Made by a program: the position numbers and the translations under genes. Below the pieces are notes generated by a model. It saw only the letters and a program-made list of their open reading frames with translations. It made no database searches and had not been told where the DNA came from. This document shows positions 43,669 to 56,501 of a stretch of DNA of 64,000 bases, in pieces (position 1 is the stretch's first letter; the number at the start of each line of letters is the position of its first letter). Source of the DNA: Atkinsonella hypoxylon (Eukaryota; Ascomycota; Sordariomycetes; Hypocreales; Clavicipitaceae); contig JFHB01000126.1 of the NCBI GenBank assembly GCA_000729835.1, positions 23,441 to 87,440 on the forward strand. Direction: 5' to 3'.

Positions 43669-46270
43669 GTTGTAATTCCATCAGTTCAGCGCACGTCATT
43701 ACCGACAAAAATCGATCCCTAACCACAATTGGCACTTACCCATTTTGCTTCACAACCACAAATTCCTGACAAACAACTGGCGCTTTGTTCGAGGAAGAGC
43801 TGTGAGTAAATGGTAGTTGTGCTGATGCACAAGCTCAACAGCAATCTGCAGTCTCGATCGAGTGCCAACACTTGGCTCCGTTTTCGTTGTGACTCCCGCA
43901 ATGTGAGAGGCAGGTCAGAGGCCAAAAAGATAGTCGGAAGAACAGCTCTTGGGGATGGCGGTATAATGTCTTGATCGGCCGGTCCGTCGCGGTACGAGGC
44001 AGTGTTGATAAAGTGAGACAAAATAAATGAGTCCGGCCGATTTTTTGTTTCGACAATGCGGTTAGTCCAGATAAAACATGGGGAACGGAGCACCGTTTGT
44101 CGTCGCTGCGAGCAGCCAGCCGGAGCACAATCTGCTGGCTGGACAAGTTGCGAATGAGAATAGATGATCCGGATAGACGAAGGAGGACTGGACAGTGTAG
44201 GAAAGAGCGTTGGAAGTTGGACGTGCGTCCAGAAGTCAAGGAGTAGCGAATGCCACAGTCGATTGTGCGGCTGGGGTAAAAGGAATGGAAAGCCGCGCGC
44301 GATGGTAGGAGTAATACTCATGAATGGGCGGTCGGGCGGGCCGGGGGCTGCGGCCATATGGGAAGGAACCAACCGGTTAGATGAAGGCGGAAGAGGAAGT
44401 GGGCCGGCATCATGCTTTCCCGTTTGACACTGGCTTGGCTTTAATGGGAATGTAGGTATAGATGGTGGAAGCAACCACCCGAGTGGCTCAAGGTCCGTGG
44501 GTACTTAACTACACACGTACTCAGGCACCCAATCGCAAGTACCATACCTACCCTAGCACCTAGGTACCTAGGTGGGTAGGCATTCTGGTCAATATTCCCG
44601 GTAGACATATGCAATACGTAGCATGTACATTCCGCACCCAGTAGAATGTCGGTCTAATCTTTGGGGGTGGTAAGGCGGCATTATCGAATAGCATGGCAAT
44701 CAATAGATACCTACCCAACTAGGTACCTAGATAGGTAGATATTCGGGCATGTATACGATTAATCTCACTACACCAAGTGCATGGCTATACCTAAAGCTAC
44801 AATTTGATCAGCGACCAAGTGGGCTAACATGGCCTACATTGCGTAATTTGAGGTATCTTCTACGTACTGCGCGAAAGTGGGGCCCGCGACCTGGCTGCCG
44901 CCACTGAAAGAGATGCCCAGGCACGCCGTACGCCAGTGGCCTACACAGTGCACTCGTGTAGAGGGAAGTTGAACATGCTTTGATGGGATTCTCCTTGGGT
45001 CCTGGCCTGAACTCTGTTCCGTCCTGCAGAGTAGAGACGGCGTTGAAATATTGGAAGAGCTGTTAGCTATAAATGTCGCCAGCCAGCCTTTGCTAGGCTG
45101 CGCCATCTGCTCTATTAGAGGCCCTGGCTCGTAACCGGGCCTTCTGGGCCATCTAGGCCTCCTGAAGGCTCTTATAAAGCATCTATGAGGTGTCCTAACA
45201 AACTGTTACTGGAAAATGCGCATCTTGGCCACAAGTGCTTTCAAGGTGGCAATTATTAGAGCTCCCATGAAGTACTGAAAATCATGTTGACACACAAAGG
45301 TGCCTAGGTACCTGTGGGTCCCCCTTCCTCCGCATTCCGTATTTCTACTCCGTATTCGGTATAGCAAGAAAATTGAACGCACAGTATGAGCTAAGCCCAA
45401 TGCAAATTGAATTCTGCTGTTCCCTCTGCTGTTCAATGCGCTGTGGCTGATGTCACTGCTATTGAGTTCTCGGTGCTGCTACGGAGTGCCAAACTCGTGA
45501 TGTGATTGGTAAGATTCCTTGTTGCGACTGCTGAATTCGCAGTTGCTGCTACTTGCTGCTGCTGGGGATAATATGCCCCGATATATTCCGTACTCGGTAG
45601 GAATTTAGCGTAAAGGTACATCTTCTGTTCTGGGTCTAGCCCCTACTGCGCAAATTTCTGCCAAGGAAGACTCCGTATCCAAGGGTCACAAAAATTGCGA
45701 CGTGGCCACGCCACAAGTAATAAATGTCTGGTTTGGTTGGACCCCCCTAATACATACCGGGCAATAAATAGTAGGTACGAAATGCTCCGCGGACCGCTCA
45801 CTAGACAGGCCAGGTCAGATGCCGTTTTCGACTCGCTTGTTTTCCATTCCACATCGCCAATAACCGGGCAGAATTGCGAGACTGGCAGCCACTGCAGGTT
45901 TCGTGACATTGTAGAGTTAATGTATTGATAGATGCCGCAACTGTGGATGAATGAACGTGGACATGCGTAATGTCAAGGTATCTGGCTTGAGGATCCGAGG
46001 TCATGCAATATTATGCCAATATGCAGCAAGAACTCTGCGGTGAGTTGCTCCGTACCTAGGTAGGTAGGTAGGTACCTTAATCATATGCGGAATATCATAT
46101 ATTTAGGTTTACAGGACAGAAGCAGAGCTCTATCACCAACATCATGAGATCACCAGATATTCTGCAAGAGTCTGTCGAGATTTGACCTCATATTATGGTG
46201 TAGTCCGTGTTATTCTCCTTGTATATGGATTCCTTGCATCAAGACATTGAGAGCGGAATACTAACTATAG
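43669..46270. other. Intergenic region with palindromic tracts and a dispersed repeat
   Basis: A minus-strand frame of 251 residues at 43719-44474 is Pro/Ser-rich without features and probably overlaps the leader of the membrane-protein gene. CCTAGGTA-type palindromes lie near 44560-44582, 44712-44740, 45300 and 46050-46077. The dispersed repeat copy at 45686-45770 is listed separately. No gene is supported. Confidence 0.5.
45686..45770 (+). repeat. Dispersed repeat, copy 3 (longest match)
   Basis: CACAAAAATTGCGACGTGGC then CACGCCACAAG, followed by GGTTGGACCCCCCTAATACATACC. The reverse complement of 12570-12637 shares both parts. Probably a remnant of a non-autonomous element. Confidence 0.6.
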
Positions 46271-49200
46271 ATCAAGCAGATGTAGCAGATGTAGCAGATG
46301 TAGCAGATGTAGCACGGGAAGGTAGACTTAAGGGAAGGAGCGCTCGTGCCCTCTGAGCTGATGAACAGCCCACCTTCATAGAACCCCCATCTTGACATCT
46401 GCTCGACTGATCCTCACCCCCTCCTTTCGTAATCCCTGATGATGCACCCATTGTTTCTTTTTTTTTTTCCTTTTTTTTTTTTGTTAACAGGCAGCCATGG
46501 ACCTTGTCCCGCTTCAAAGCTGTTTAAGTTCCTATAGTTAGCACCCTACTTCTCGCCCTTGCCCCATCGATAGTGCAGCCGAGTTCGAATGGAACCCTTA
46601 ATCTCGCCATGGTAGCTTATTCAAGCTGACCATCACCTTGGCGCAAGACAGAGACCCATCTCGGCTGCTCATAGCAACTCTTTAACATACCTAAAGCAGG
46701 TGCGTACATATTATTTCGTGCGGAGCATCCCGTCGCAGTCAGCACGACCCGCTGGATGCGATGCAGCACGACAAGGCTTGGGCCAATCCGCAGCTTCATC
46801 TGGCCGCTTTCTAGTTCATTATCCACAACGCAATTTCCACTCGTCAGGCACGAGTACTTAATAAACGATGCATGCGAGTAATAAAACTAGACTGATCCTG
46901 TTCCTGAAAAGGACCCATCTCGTTCCAACTTCTGTTGTAGCCGCATTCCTAGTCAACACGGTTACGTGTAAAACACCTCGTGCAGCATCTTCGCTCCCAT
47001 CAAAAATATAAACAAACCACGGGCATCTTACAAAAAATTCGTATGGGGTGCCCCGCATATAACTAAAACATTGTCGATTTGGCGTATCTTGTTTGCTCTC
47101 ATGTCTCAGTCTAGGTACCGCATCAGGCATCTAATCGATCGTCAGGAAAACCTGCGAGAACGCATCTTGCGACTATCATGGATTAGACATGAGTCAATAT
47201 GAAGTGTTTTGCTTGACTTCTACTTGCTCGGTCATGATAAACATGAGCATACGGAATTTCCGCTGACGTTTGGTATTCTATATAATACATATACCGACCA
47301 TGAGTTGGTGACAGCATCATCACTTACAATGTTCCACAGAACATGGGGGACTTGCAGGATGAAGTCAAACACTCTGGCCCGTCAATTACATCATCTCAAC
47401 TATACATACTGCATATGCTCGAGGACAAAACTGATACATCAATTCTCTCGATCCAATATCCTAGCAGATGTCACTTAGCACTTCGCGGGCATTATTCGCG
47501 CTTGCTGAAGCAACAAGTTTCGATCACAGCGTACGCACGATGTTCTCACTGCTGCGCGACAGCTGTGCTCGATTCAGGACTTTGGGGCTCTGGATCCTTG
47601 AAGACAGATGGAGGGCCCCCAGTGCCATTGCTGGAAGTTGCCCGAGAGCCATGAACGCTCGACGAAGTGTCGAATGGCTGGTGCCATGGTCCTTCATCCA
47701 TTTGAAAGCGCTCAATTGCGAACGAGCCAGTTGCTTTCGATGGTTTCTTGACGCCATCAACTGCCGCGTGGCCTGCTCCTAATTTGTCGTAAGTCAGAAT
47801 CAATTAATGTTCATTGCCACAGATCGGTTTCGTCAATAAAACACACCATTTGCTTGATACTTGGGTCCCGGCATTTTTCGTATGAGTGCAGTCCCTTTGA
47901 ACTCTCTTTATGTTGTACTTGCTTTGTTTTCGAGACACGCGTTATCTTTTTTTTTTTTTTTCGGGAACAATTTGTCGGTAACAATGAGAATTGCAGATTG
48001 GACATCGGTTGAACTTATGTTCTTCCCTTGAGTCTTGAGCGGAGACTTGTCATGGTCCTAGAACATCATCTTTCTTCCTCAAGTGTCACAACCTCACTGT
48101 AAAGTATGGCCACCGAGCTATGATGTGATTAGCGCGCCATTGGAACTCCTCAACCTTGTAATGTCGGCGGGTTCTTGCAGAAGTCAGACTTGAGGTGATG
48201 ATTGAGCATCAACTGTATGCTTCTTCAGAGAGCTTCTGGTGTTCTTGTACAAGGCGATGGAACAGACAAATCATACACTCGCACAAACTAGCCATAAGAA
48301 TAGACCCTGTCTGAAGTATCCCTAAGATTGAAGTCCGTGGAAAGACCTGAAATCTTGTCTTCGCCGCCACTAGAACGATGAGCTGGCGATGTAAGTACCC
48401 GTGAAAAGCCAACATGCTTTGTTTCAACAAGCTTTTTTGGAAGCCAAATTTACCCACAGCACCGGAAGATATCAGAATTACCCGCCCGTCCCCGAGATAA
48501 AGCCATTCTAATGTAGTCTTACGGTAACACGGTTGGTCGTGCACTTGGTCATGACGTTACAAGTAGCACAGTGGCCTTGGATGCGCAACATGGTGGGTCA
48601 ATACGTTGGCAAAACCAGATGAACTATCTTGCAGACAAGTTTTGCGGCGATATGGTCTCTATCTACGGAATAGGGCATGGTTAACTAGTGCAAGACTCGA
48701 TCGAGTCTTATGTTGGCAGCCAGTGCCGAAGCCAAACCCACGGGCCTCTCCTATATTACATATGACTTGTAAACACGGGATTGATCGAAAATGCAAGCAA
48801 TGTTTGGTCCTTATTGTCGTAGACTAAAAAAGACATAGAAACAGCAATAGTTTGACTAGTGCCTATCCCCGGTACCTCGCGATGGCCATAGCAACAAAAC
48901 CCTGTCTTGAGATGCATCATCTCTCAATTTCCGGGCCTTCTGCTGGCCATGACTGTTTCTCATCGTCTCTTGAGAATCGCGCTGTGTTACGAACTGTTGG
49001 CAACGTCAGCCTTCCTGCATTGGATTTGTGTAGCGCAACTGTGTCTCCTTCGCCAGCATGACTAGCTGGGCATTTTGATCTCGGCCATTCATCATTATGT
49101 GACAAGACGCCGTGTAATAGTGATCTTACTTATACTGACCGCATGACATGTCTTCGCAAGATCTGCTGCTGCATTGCGGTGCGCAGTGAGCGGACCGTAC

Positions 49201-50026
49201 CCCTGGATTTTGCCTATCCAGCTTGATGCATTGTTCTTTCCGGTAGCACGAGTGTCAAGCAGAATGCCAGTGCGCCGGGATGGCTTTTCCATTGATTTTT
49301 GTCTTCCCACGACGCGATACCTTGCTCAAGCACTGTTACGTCAAATGCAGGGTTACTCCGAAAACAGGGAGTCTTTGGCGAAGCCTCACCGGGCTCATCT
49401 GCTCTCGCGCACAAAATTCGATAATTAGGGACAAGCATCACACGCCGCGCACGTGGCCAAGTCTACATTACATGTTGATTCGACCTGCCTTCTGCACATT
49501 TTGGCCTTTTTCGACTCCAGCACTGGCACTTGGTGCGTCAAAAGTTTTGTTCCGGAACTGTCCATCTTGGTCGTGCTGTTCCTTGGAACGTTTTCGCTTG
49601 CGACCGATAGCTTCGTAGCATTTATGTCCGAGTAGGTTCCTGAGGAAACTGGAATTGGGTCTAGGGTACTCTCTATGTCTTGAGAGACTACTTGCGAAGG
49701 CCGATACAATTGGTACCTACCTACCTAGGGGCAGTCTAGGGTGGTTATGCAACCCCCACTACGAAGTACAATATTGCATAAAATTTTCAGGGTACGTATG
49801 TACTTACGGCCGGCCCGGGTGCCCAACCAATACGTCATAGGACAGGGTGGGCTGCGACTGCTCTATGACAACCTGTTCCGATGTTGATCAGGCAGCTTCA
49901 GCAATTTCACGCCTTGCAACTCAACAGCAGGCCCCATCGCAAATTCTGAATCTGCACCTTGTGCGTACGAAACTTCCGAGGAGCCATTAAATCAAGCACT
50001 TAGATCCGAAAAAACGATGAAGCACC
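46271..50026. other. Gene desert
   Basis: About 3.7 kb without a convincing gene. It begins with a 9-bp microsatellite (AGATGTAGC, four units, 46277-46312). A minus-strand frame at 48209-48544 has a stretch (GDGRVILISSGAVGKFG) like the serine-motif strand of short-chain dehydrogenases, too little to call. A CACGTG occurs near 49450 and a CCTACCTAGG tract near 49717-49730. The 3' end is presumably the promoter of the Csc1-like gene. Confidence 0.5.
46277..46312. repeat. AGATGTAGC nonamer tandem repeat
   Basis: Four perfect tandem copies of a 9-bp unit in intergenic DNA. Confidence 0.9.
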
Positions 50027-52823
50027 ATGAGTAATCGGACTTGTTCTACCGATGGAGGAGACTTTATCGACCCTAGTAAAAAGAACAATGACATCCAGCT
50101 GCAGCTCGTGTTGTCGTTAATCCTGGGAATATCGGCCTTTTTTGCCTTTTGCGTACGTGAAGCCCATAAAACGGCTGATAGTGGATCACTTTCAACCCTC
50201 TGACTACGGTAGATACTTCGCCCACGATGGCCGGCACTCTATTCGGCGCATAAGCTGCGCCTGCATCCACATGTCGACCTTCCGAACTTGACAGATTCTT
50301 TCTTCGGATGGATACCACAGCTCTACAGAATCAGCGAAAGGCAGATTCTGGCCGCGTCCGGATTGGATGCTTTTGTTGTGAGCTCCATTCTTTTCTCATC
50401 ACAAGTGATGCCATAGCGCTGGAGAATGTGAGAGATTCTGACTCAACCTAGTTCTTGGCTTTTTTAAAAATGGCCATTCGCCTCTTCACTGTCATGGCAT
50501 TCTTCGCAATTGTGGTCTTAGCGCCGATTAATGCCAAGTATCGCGACAATCCTTGGAGTTTATTGACTCCAAAGCCCGATCCGAACGGAACCACCCGAGC
50601 ACTGTTCAATTTGCCACACTCGATGCGGGAGAGTAGCTTTCATATATTTCAGGATAAGGATGAGGACAAAAGTCGAGAGATGCCATTTCTATGGTCTTAT
50701 GTCGTTTTCACATACTTTTTTGTCGGCCTGACACTTTACTCTATCAATTGGGAGACGTTCCGGATTATAGATCTTCGACAAAAGTACCTGGGCACACAAT
50801 CAACAATAACGGACCGCACCTTTCGCTTGACAGGCATACCGGAGAAACATAGATCGGAGCAAAAATTGAAGGATTTAATCGAAGGTCTTGATATTGGGCT
50901 CGTGGATTCTGTCAGTATCTGCAGAGATTGGAAGTATCTCAACGAATTGGTGGCTCAGCGGGTTAAGGTTCTGCGGCAATTGGAAGCAGCCTGGGCAGCA
51001 TTCCTGAAAACTAGGAACAAACCTACGAGTAAGCATAGTGACGCCACTCAGACGGATGGTGTAGGTGACAGGAACGGGGAGGTATCTGGCGCAACTGGCG
51101 ACGAAGAGGCTGCCGAGAACGCTCGCCTTCTTGCGAGTGAGGAAAACCAGCCGCATATATCTGAGGGCGAACGACCGCAAGTGAAGGTGCGATACGGGCC
51201 GTTACTACTGCAGAGCCGCAAAGTTGATGCCATAGACTACTACGAAGAGAAGCTTCGTCGTATGGACGAGAAAGTGGTACAGGCGAGGAAAAGGGAATAC
51301 AAAGCAACAGATATGGCTCTCATCACGATGGACTCTGTCGCATCCTGTCAGATGGTCATCCAGGCGCGGATAGACCCTCGACCTGGCCGATTTTTGACAA
51401 AAGCAGCGCCTTCACCTTCTGACCTTGTATGGAAGAACACGTATGCTTTGCGGGGCATTCGCAGACTGAAAGCCTGGTCGATTACGCTTTTCATCACCTT
51501 CTTAACCCTTATTTGGATCTTTCCCACGGCTGCCCTTGCATCTTTCCTGAGTTTTTGCACGATAGATAAAGCTCTGCCTCAATTTGCAGACTGGCTCAAT
51601 GAACATGCTATATTACGATCCTTTTTTCAGAATACCCTTCCGACTCTCGTCGTGTCCTTGCTTAACGTCTCGGTCCCTTATCTGTATGATTGGCTCTCGA
51701 ATCACCAGGGCATGATTTCTCAGGGGGACGTCGAACTATCAGTCATCTCCAAGAACTTTTTTTTCACCTTTTTCAACACCTTCTTTGTATTTGCAGTATC
51801 CAAAACAGGATTCGAGTTCTGGAGTGTTTTGAGGCGGTTCTTGAAAGACACCAGCCTAATACCAAAACTGATTGCTCAAGACGTGGAGGATCTCGGCCGT
51901 TTCTACATGTCCTTCATCATCTTGCAAGGGTTAGGCCTGATGCCTTTCAAAATTCTCGAGATCGGGAGCGTATTCCTCGCTCCAATCTACAGATGGCAAT
52001 CCACGACACCACGGGACTTCGCGGAGTTGAAGAAGCCACCTACCTTTCAATATGGTTTCTATCTTCCGACCGCGCTGCTGGTATTCAATCTTTGCCTGAT
52101 ATACAGCGTTTTATTGGAAGGATGGTTGATTCTGATTTTTGGAATCATCTATTTCGGACTTGGATACTTCACATTCAAGTACATGCTGCTTTATGCAATG
52201 GACCAACCTCAGCATGCCACCGGTGGCGCGTGGCGTATAATTTGCTACCGCATTGTCATTGGCTTACTCGTGTTTGAGACAGTCATGGTCGGACAAATTG
52301 CTTCCTCAAAGGCATTCGTGCAATCCGCAGCAGTCTTCCCAATCATTCCGTTCACAATATGGTACAGCTACTACTTTAGTCGTCGATTTGAGCCGCTGAC
52401 TAAGTACATTGCGTTGAGAGCTATAAAGAACGGTAGTCGCGGGAATGACGAAGGTTACTCGGAGGAGGCCATAGAAGAAGGGTCTGATGACGATTTACCA
52501 CGATTTCAGCAACAGATGCTGCGAAGAGGAAGCACCCTAGATGAGTACAAGGAAAGAGGTTTGACGTTTGTCAACCCAAGCCTCGTCACCCCGTGAGTAA
52601 TCTCTATGCGCCATTTATTCGACGACGTATTACTAATAGAATATCTTTTAGTCTGCAACGACCTTGGATATACAGAGAGCCGCCTGCCGCTGTTGACGAG
52701 GATGCGACCACCGAAGAAGGCCAGTCGTCTCAAGAACAGTCGACGCTGATTCTGCCGAACGCCGATAGTTCATTAGGGATTGGCGAAGATAATGTATGGA
52801 TAGACAGCAGCCGCAGGAGTTGA
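50027..52823 (+). CDS. Csc1/TMEM63-like osmosensitive cation channel (DUF221 family)
   Basis: Exons 50027-50152, 50213-50377, 50452-52592 and 52652-52823 give 867 residues; phases agree at every junction (GTACGT, GTGAGC and GTGAGT donors). The family forms hyperosmolarity- or stretch-gated calcium-permeable channels, mostly in the plasma membrane, and is related to TMC/anoctamin proteins. The first helix is LVLSLILGISAFFAFC (about 27-42). Exon 2 carries LRPRWPALYSAHKLRLHPHV. Two more helices follow (AIRLFTVMAFFAIVVLAPI; WSYVVFTYFFVGLTLYSI), then a cytosolic loop with FRLTGIPEKHRSEQ and LEAAWAAFLKTR. The seven-helix core follows, with AITLFITFL-like, NTLPTLVVSLLNVSVPYLYDWLS, SVISKNFFFTFFNTFFVF and MSFIILQGLGLMPF-type segments. 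The tail is acidic and Ser-rich. Residues about 270-300 are a polar insertion. Confidence 0.9.
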
Positions 52824-53429
52824 GCATAGAGTAGATCTCCGATTGTTTCATACCTTTTGCTTGCACCTAATAGCGAAGAACGAGAATGATAACATGATTA
52901 AAGTTGGATGCGCGTGGGGTCAGAGATGAGTAGTATATTTTTACTAGGTTGCCAGAAAACACCTTCTTGACTTGCCCTTGCACCTTTGTTCTTGTTGTTT
53001 CGCAAAATGCATGTACTGGCGTCTGCTAAGAGCGATTGACGCATGCCAGACAAGCCGCAGCAAGCGGACGGCCCCGTAGTTCTTTATGTTTTTTTTTTTT
53101 CTCACTTGGCAACCAGAAACTGCGATGGGCCGCTCCTTCTGACTTGATGACATGCCACAAACAATATTGATCGATCATCTGCTAAAACGCGCAACTCCCC
53201 CAAGGCTTAATCACAATCAACCATAAACCTTGGCCTAGACCCTATGATATCATCACTCACTCCTCAGATCATGCTTTCCCCTCCATTAGCAAGTTGCTGG
53301 TGGTCTCTCGTCAAGATCTCAACACGTCGTCCCAAATATTGGTTTCTCGCGGAGTAGCTGGCACCTACTCTAAGGGCACATTCCCGAGAGCGCCATCCTC
53401 CAGCATGGCGTCCTAGGACCAAGCCACAG
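52824..53429. other. Intergenic region
   Basis: Spacer between the Csc1-like gene and the F-box gene, both on the plus strand. A short A/T run lies near 53088-53101. No gene is seen. Confidence 0.5.
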
Positions 53430-55816
53430 GTGGAATGGCGCTTTCAGAAGACGCATGTGAAGCTCTGCGGACCGGCGACCGTTGTTCGCAAAAAGTGGAT
53501 GGTACACAGAATCGCAGCACGAACAGATACGGAGCCACCCGTTCTGAACAAAGAGGTACGTAACACCTACCCAGTAGTCATGAATGTTGTTGACATGCTT
53601 ACATCTATGGTCTAGAGGTATCTGGTTCCATGAGACTTCCTATGGAGATCCTACATTCTGTCTTCTCCCAGTTGTCGTTTGAGGATTTTAATGCAGCTCG
53701 CCATACGTGTCGCCTCTGGCTGATTGCAAGCTTGGAGCGGACATTGTTAGAGAAGATGCTGAGACAAGCGGGATAGTGGAATAGCATGCTTCGCATTATG
53801 ACTCCAATGGCTGTGGGCGAAGCACCCGAGGTGTGCCGAGAACAAATAATGAGCAAGTGGATTGCAAGAGAGTGTAACCTTGCCAACCCTGAGAAGAGTG
53901 CATTTATTCAAGTGGGAGAAACAGACTTTCGCAGATTAGCTGATCGTGTCGGGACTGATCTTCAAGTCCATGGTGCAGTTCACTTTACCGGCAGTCATTG
54001 CGGAAAGTATCTCATCGCAACTCGAGATCAGCTGGCGTATATCTACGAGCTGAATCACGTATGTGAACTTGGGCAATCGATTTGGTCCATACCTTTCCGA
54101 AAGAGACAGGGAATGCCATTAGGGTTCATGCGACCAGCCGCATTCATTGTTTGTCCCCGGAGAATCTTATGTTCCAGTATGGACACCTCGTATGGTAGAT
54201 ACTCAGTTGCGTTCCTGATGGAAGGGCGCGTTGGTATGGTATATGATATTGGAGTTACAACAAACATTCATGATCCGCTAAGAAGGGGAGACGGTCCATA
54301 TCCATTTCCTGGAGCTCCGTCACCGTCGTCGCCGCCTATCTCAAGCTCAACAACAAATTCTGAATTTTGTGTCTGTCATCAAAGATCGCCCCACGAACCT
54401 CCGCCGACAGCAATGGGTAACCGGTCCGTGTATCGGAATGTGTGCAATGCTGAGGATCCACCACGATCTGTTGCAATATGCCCCCAGCGAAACTGCGTGG
54501 CCTTTGGATGCTCGACTGGTATTGAGCTACACTAGGTGGATGCTTTGACGGGTCAAGATCTCAGTCGATGGTTTCCGCTTACTACCTCAAGCGATGTTCT
54601 GTACTTTCTACCGGTAGATTCCCAATCTGATCCGTCGAAAAAACTCAGACTGATCAGTTCAGCTGCCGGATTGTTGAACCCTCTGGGAGCAGTCACAGAG
54701 TCACCGAGCGACCTCTCAATGACAATCATCACACCCATAAGAAGTACAGTTGCTTCCTTGTCGATGACGAGAAGAGAGCTCGAGGTAACACTGGGAGAGC
54801 CAAGTTTGGGAAGCCACCCTACGAGACCTATTTTGTCTCGATCAAGAGCTTTCAGAAATGGACAAATACTCGATTACGGCGGCATTAGGTCAGTGTCGGC
54901 GAAGAGTGCAGAGCATTATCGGGCAGTTCCATTGAGCGACGGCCATCATATTTTGTTCACTGATCCTCAGACTGGTTACCTGTGTGTCGGAATGGATGCC
55001 CCTACGGGATCTATTACACGACTTGTTCGAAAGTTCTTGTTTCGGCCGCCGCCCATGGCGCTCTCAACGATACCAATTTTCTACGTGGCAGGATCAGACA
55101 CGAGACATGGAGTACGTATTGTTGCGACATTTGCAGTGGCAGGGTCAGCGAAAGATGGAGGTCGTAGCAGGCAACTCCTTGCGTTCTTTTCGATCCCACC
55201 AGGTTTGCTCTGCAGGTTTCCAGACAAAAGCGCGGCGCATCAGCCAAACGCAGACCAGTTGGGCCAGGAGACGGCCAGAGGAAAAGGCACTTTGGGACTT
55301 TGGCCAGCAGACGACATGTACCAGGCAGCTAACGAAACTACCCTTCCTCCTATGACAAAGTCACCATTTCCTCTTGAAATCTGTGGGCAAACAATTGCGG
55401 TGTGGGAAAATCTGACAGGAATCACCCTGGAATCATCGCCAGAGATGATTGTTTAGGCGTTCAATTCATCTGGATGGGCGAAAGCATGGGCTGTAGACTG
55501 CGGCAAAGCGGAACCACTGACTAGAACAGCCGTACTGGATAACGGAGGCATATGCCTGGTTGATCCAGGCGGAGATATCGTCATGACGGACGATGAGACT
55601 TCTGGCAGTCCAGAAGAATCCTGCAGTTTGTATTCACTGGAGGACGTCAACCCGTTCGATGGAACTGTGGGCAACAACTTCGTCGAGCGCAGATGTCGAA
55701 TTGACCGGGCGGGATGGTGCACTCGGGCTCGGGACGGAGACAGAATGACCACGAGTGCGTCTGCGAGGCTGATTGAAGAAATGGACGGAATTGTGAGGCT
55801 CGACTTGCAATTATGA
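53430..55816 (+). pseudogene. F-box protein gene interrupted only by three in-frame UAG codons
   Basis: Exon 1 is 53430-53555 and exon 2 53618-55816 (intron GTACGT to TAGAG, phase 0), giving 774 codons before a final TGA. The F-box lies near residues 46-95: LPMEILHSVFSQLSFEDFNAARHTCRLW. Such proteins link substrates to SCF ubiquitin ligases; the C-terminal part resembles a beta-propeller-like region of a conserved fungal F-box family, with DPPRSVAICPQRNCVAFGCS, GIELH-stop-VDALTGQDLSRWFPLT and YRAVPLSDGHHILFTDPQTG. TAG codons lie at 53774-53776, 54533-54535 and 55454-55456; there is no in-frame TAA, TGA or shift. From my memory of relatives all three positions are Trp (AG-W-WNS, ELH-W-VDA, MIV-W-AF). 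So this is either a recent pseudogene or a gene whose UAG codons are changed to UGG by A-to-I mRNA editing. Exon 1 may extend further upstream. Confidence 0.8.
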
Positions 55817-56501
55817 TGGAGGATAAAGAGAAAAGGCAGCATGTTATTTAGAGTAGGGGTTTATAATGCATATTACCAGTGGCCACGAGAAATAATGGTA
55901 AAAATAGGCTCTAGATTTCAATTCTTATGCGAACAGACCAATCAGGTCGCGATTAATATTTTACTTGTGTCTCACCACAAGTGTGAATCCAAACTTAAAA
56001 AAAGAAGGACTAGCAACCGCGGCATCACACCATGGCGTTGTTGTTCTGCAAGGCTGTGATTGCATCCGAAACCGGAGTCCCGTATCGGACATGATTTTTT
56101 TTTTTTTCCTTCTTTATGACTTGCATGTCAATGTATTCAATCTTGGCTCAAGCACCAAGGGCGATGATTAGGACATGAAAGGAAGAAAATTCCTAACCAG
56201 AAACAACAGCTTCAGCTTTTATGGCTATGGGGAACGACGACGTGGACTGGATCTGATGACGGTGAGAAAATGAAGAGTCATGAAGGCCAAAGTGGAAACG
56301 TGCGCGATTATCCGGGTCATGGTGACGATCTAAGACGAGCTGGAAGCTATATGAGCAGATCCAACGTCGAGGGTTGCTCAACTTTCGGATACGAGCAGTT
56401 TGATTAGGATGTTCTGCATACAAATTGGGTAGAGAGACGAACATCAGATTTCAAGGACCGACGAACGCACAAGCACGTACATTAACCATCAAGCCTGTTC
56501 G
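55817..56501. other. Convergent intergenic region
   Basis: The F-box gene and the dehydrogenase gene end towards each other. A T run lies near 56095-56107. Nothing else is recognised. Confidence 0.5.

Noticed and set aside
43719..44474. 251-residue minus-strand gene
   Set aside because: No domain or signal; it ends at a GTAAGT and probably overlaps the leader of the membrane-protein gene.
48209..48544. Short-chain dehydrogenase fragment
   Set aside because: Only about fifteen residues resemble the family; no cofactor loop or Tyr-x-x-x-Lys was found.
53430..55816. Genome-wide reassignment of UAG to Trp
   Set aside because: Several clear genes here end properly at TAG (FAR1-type, uba4, SLX9, gdb1, the HExxH gene), so UAG is an ordinary stop in this genome.
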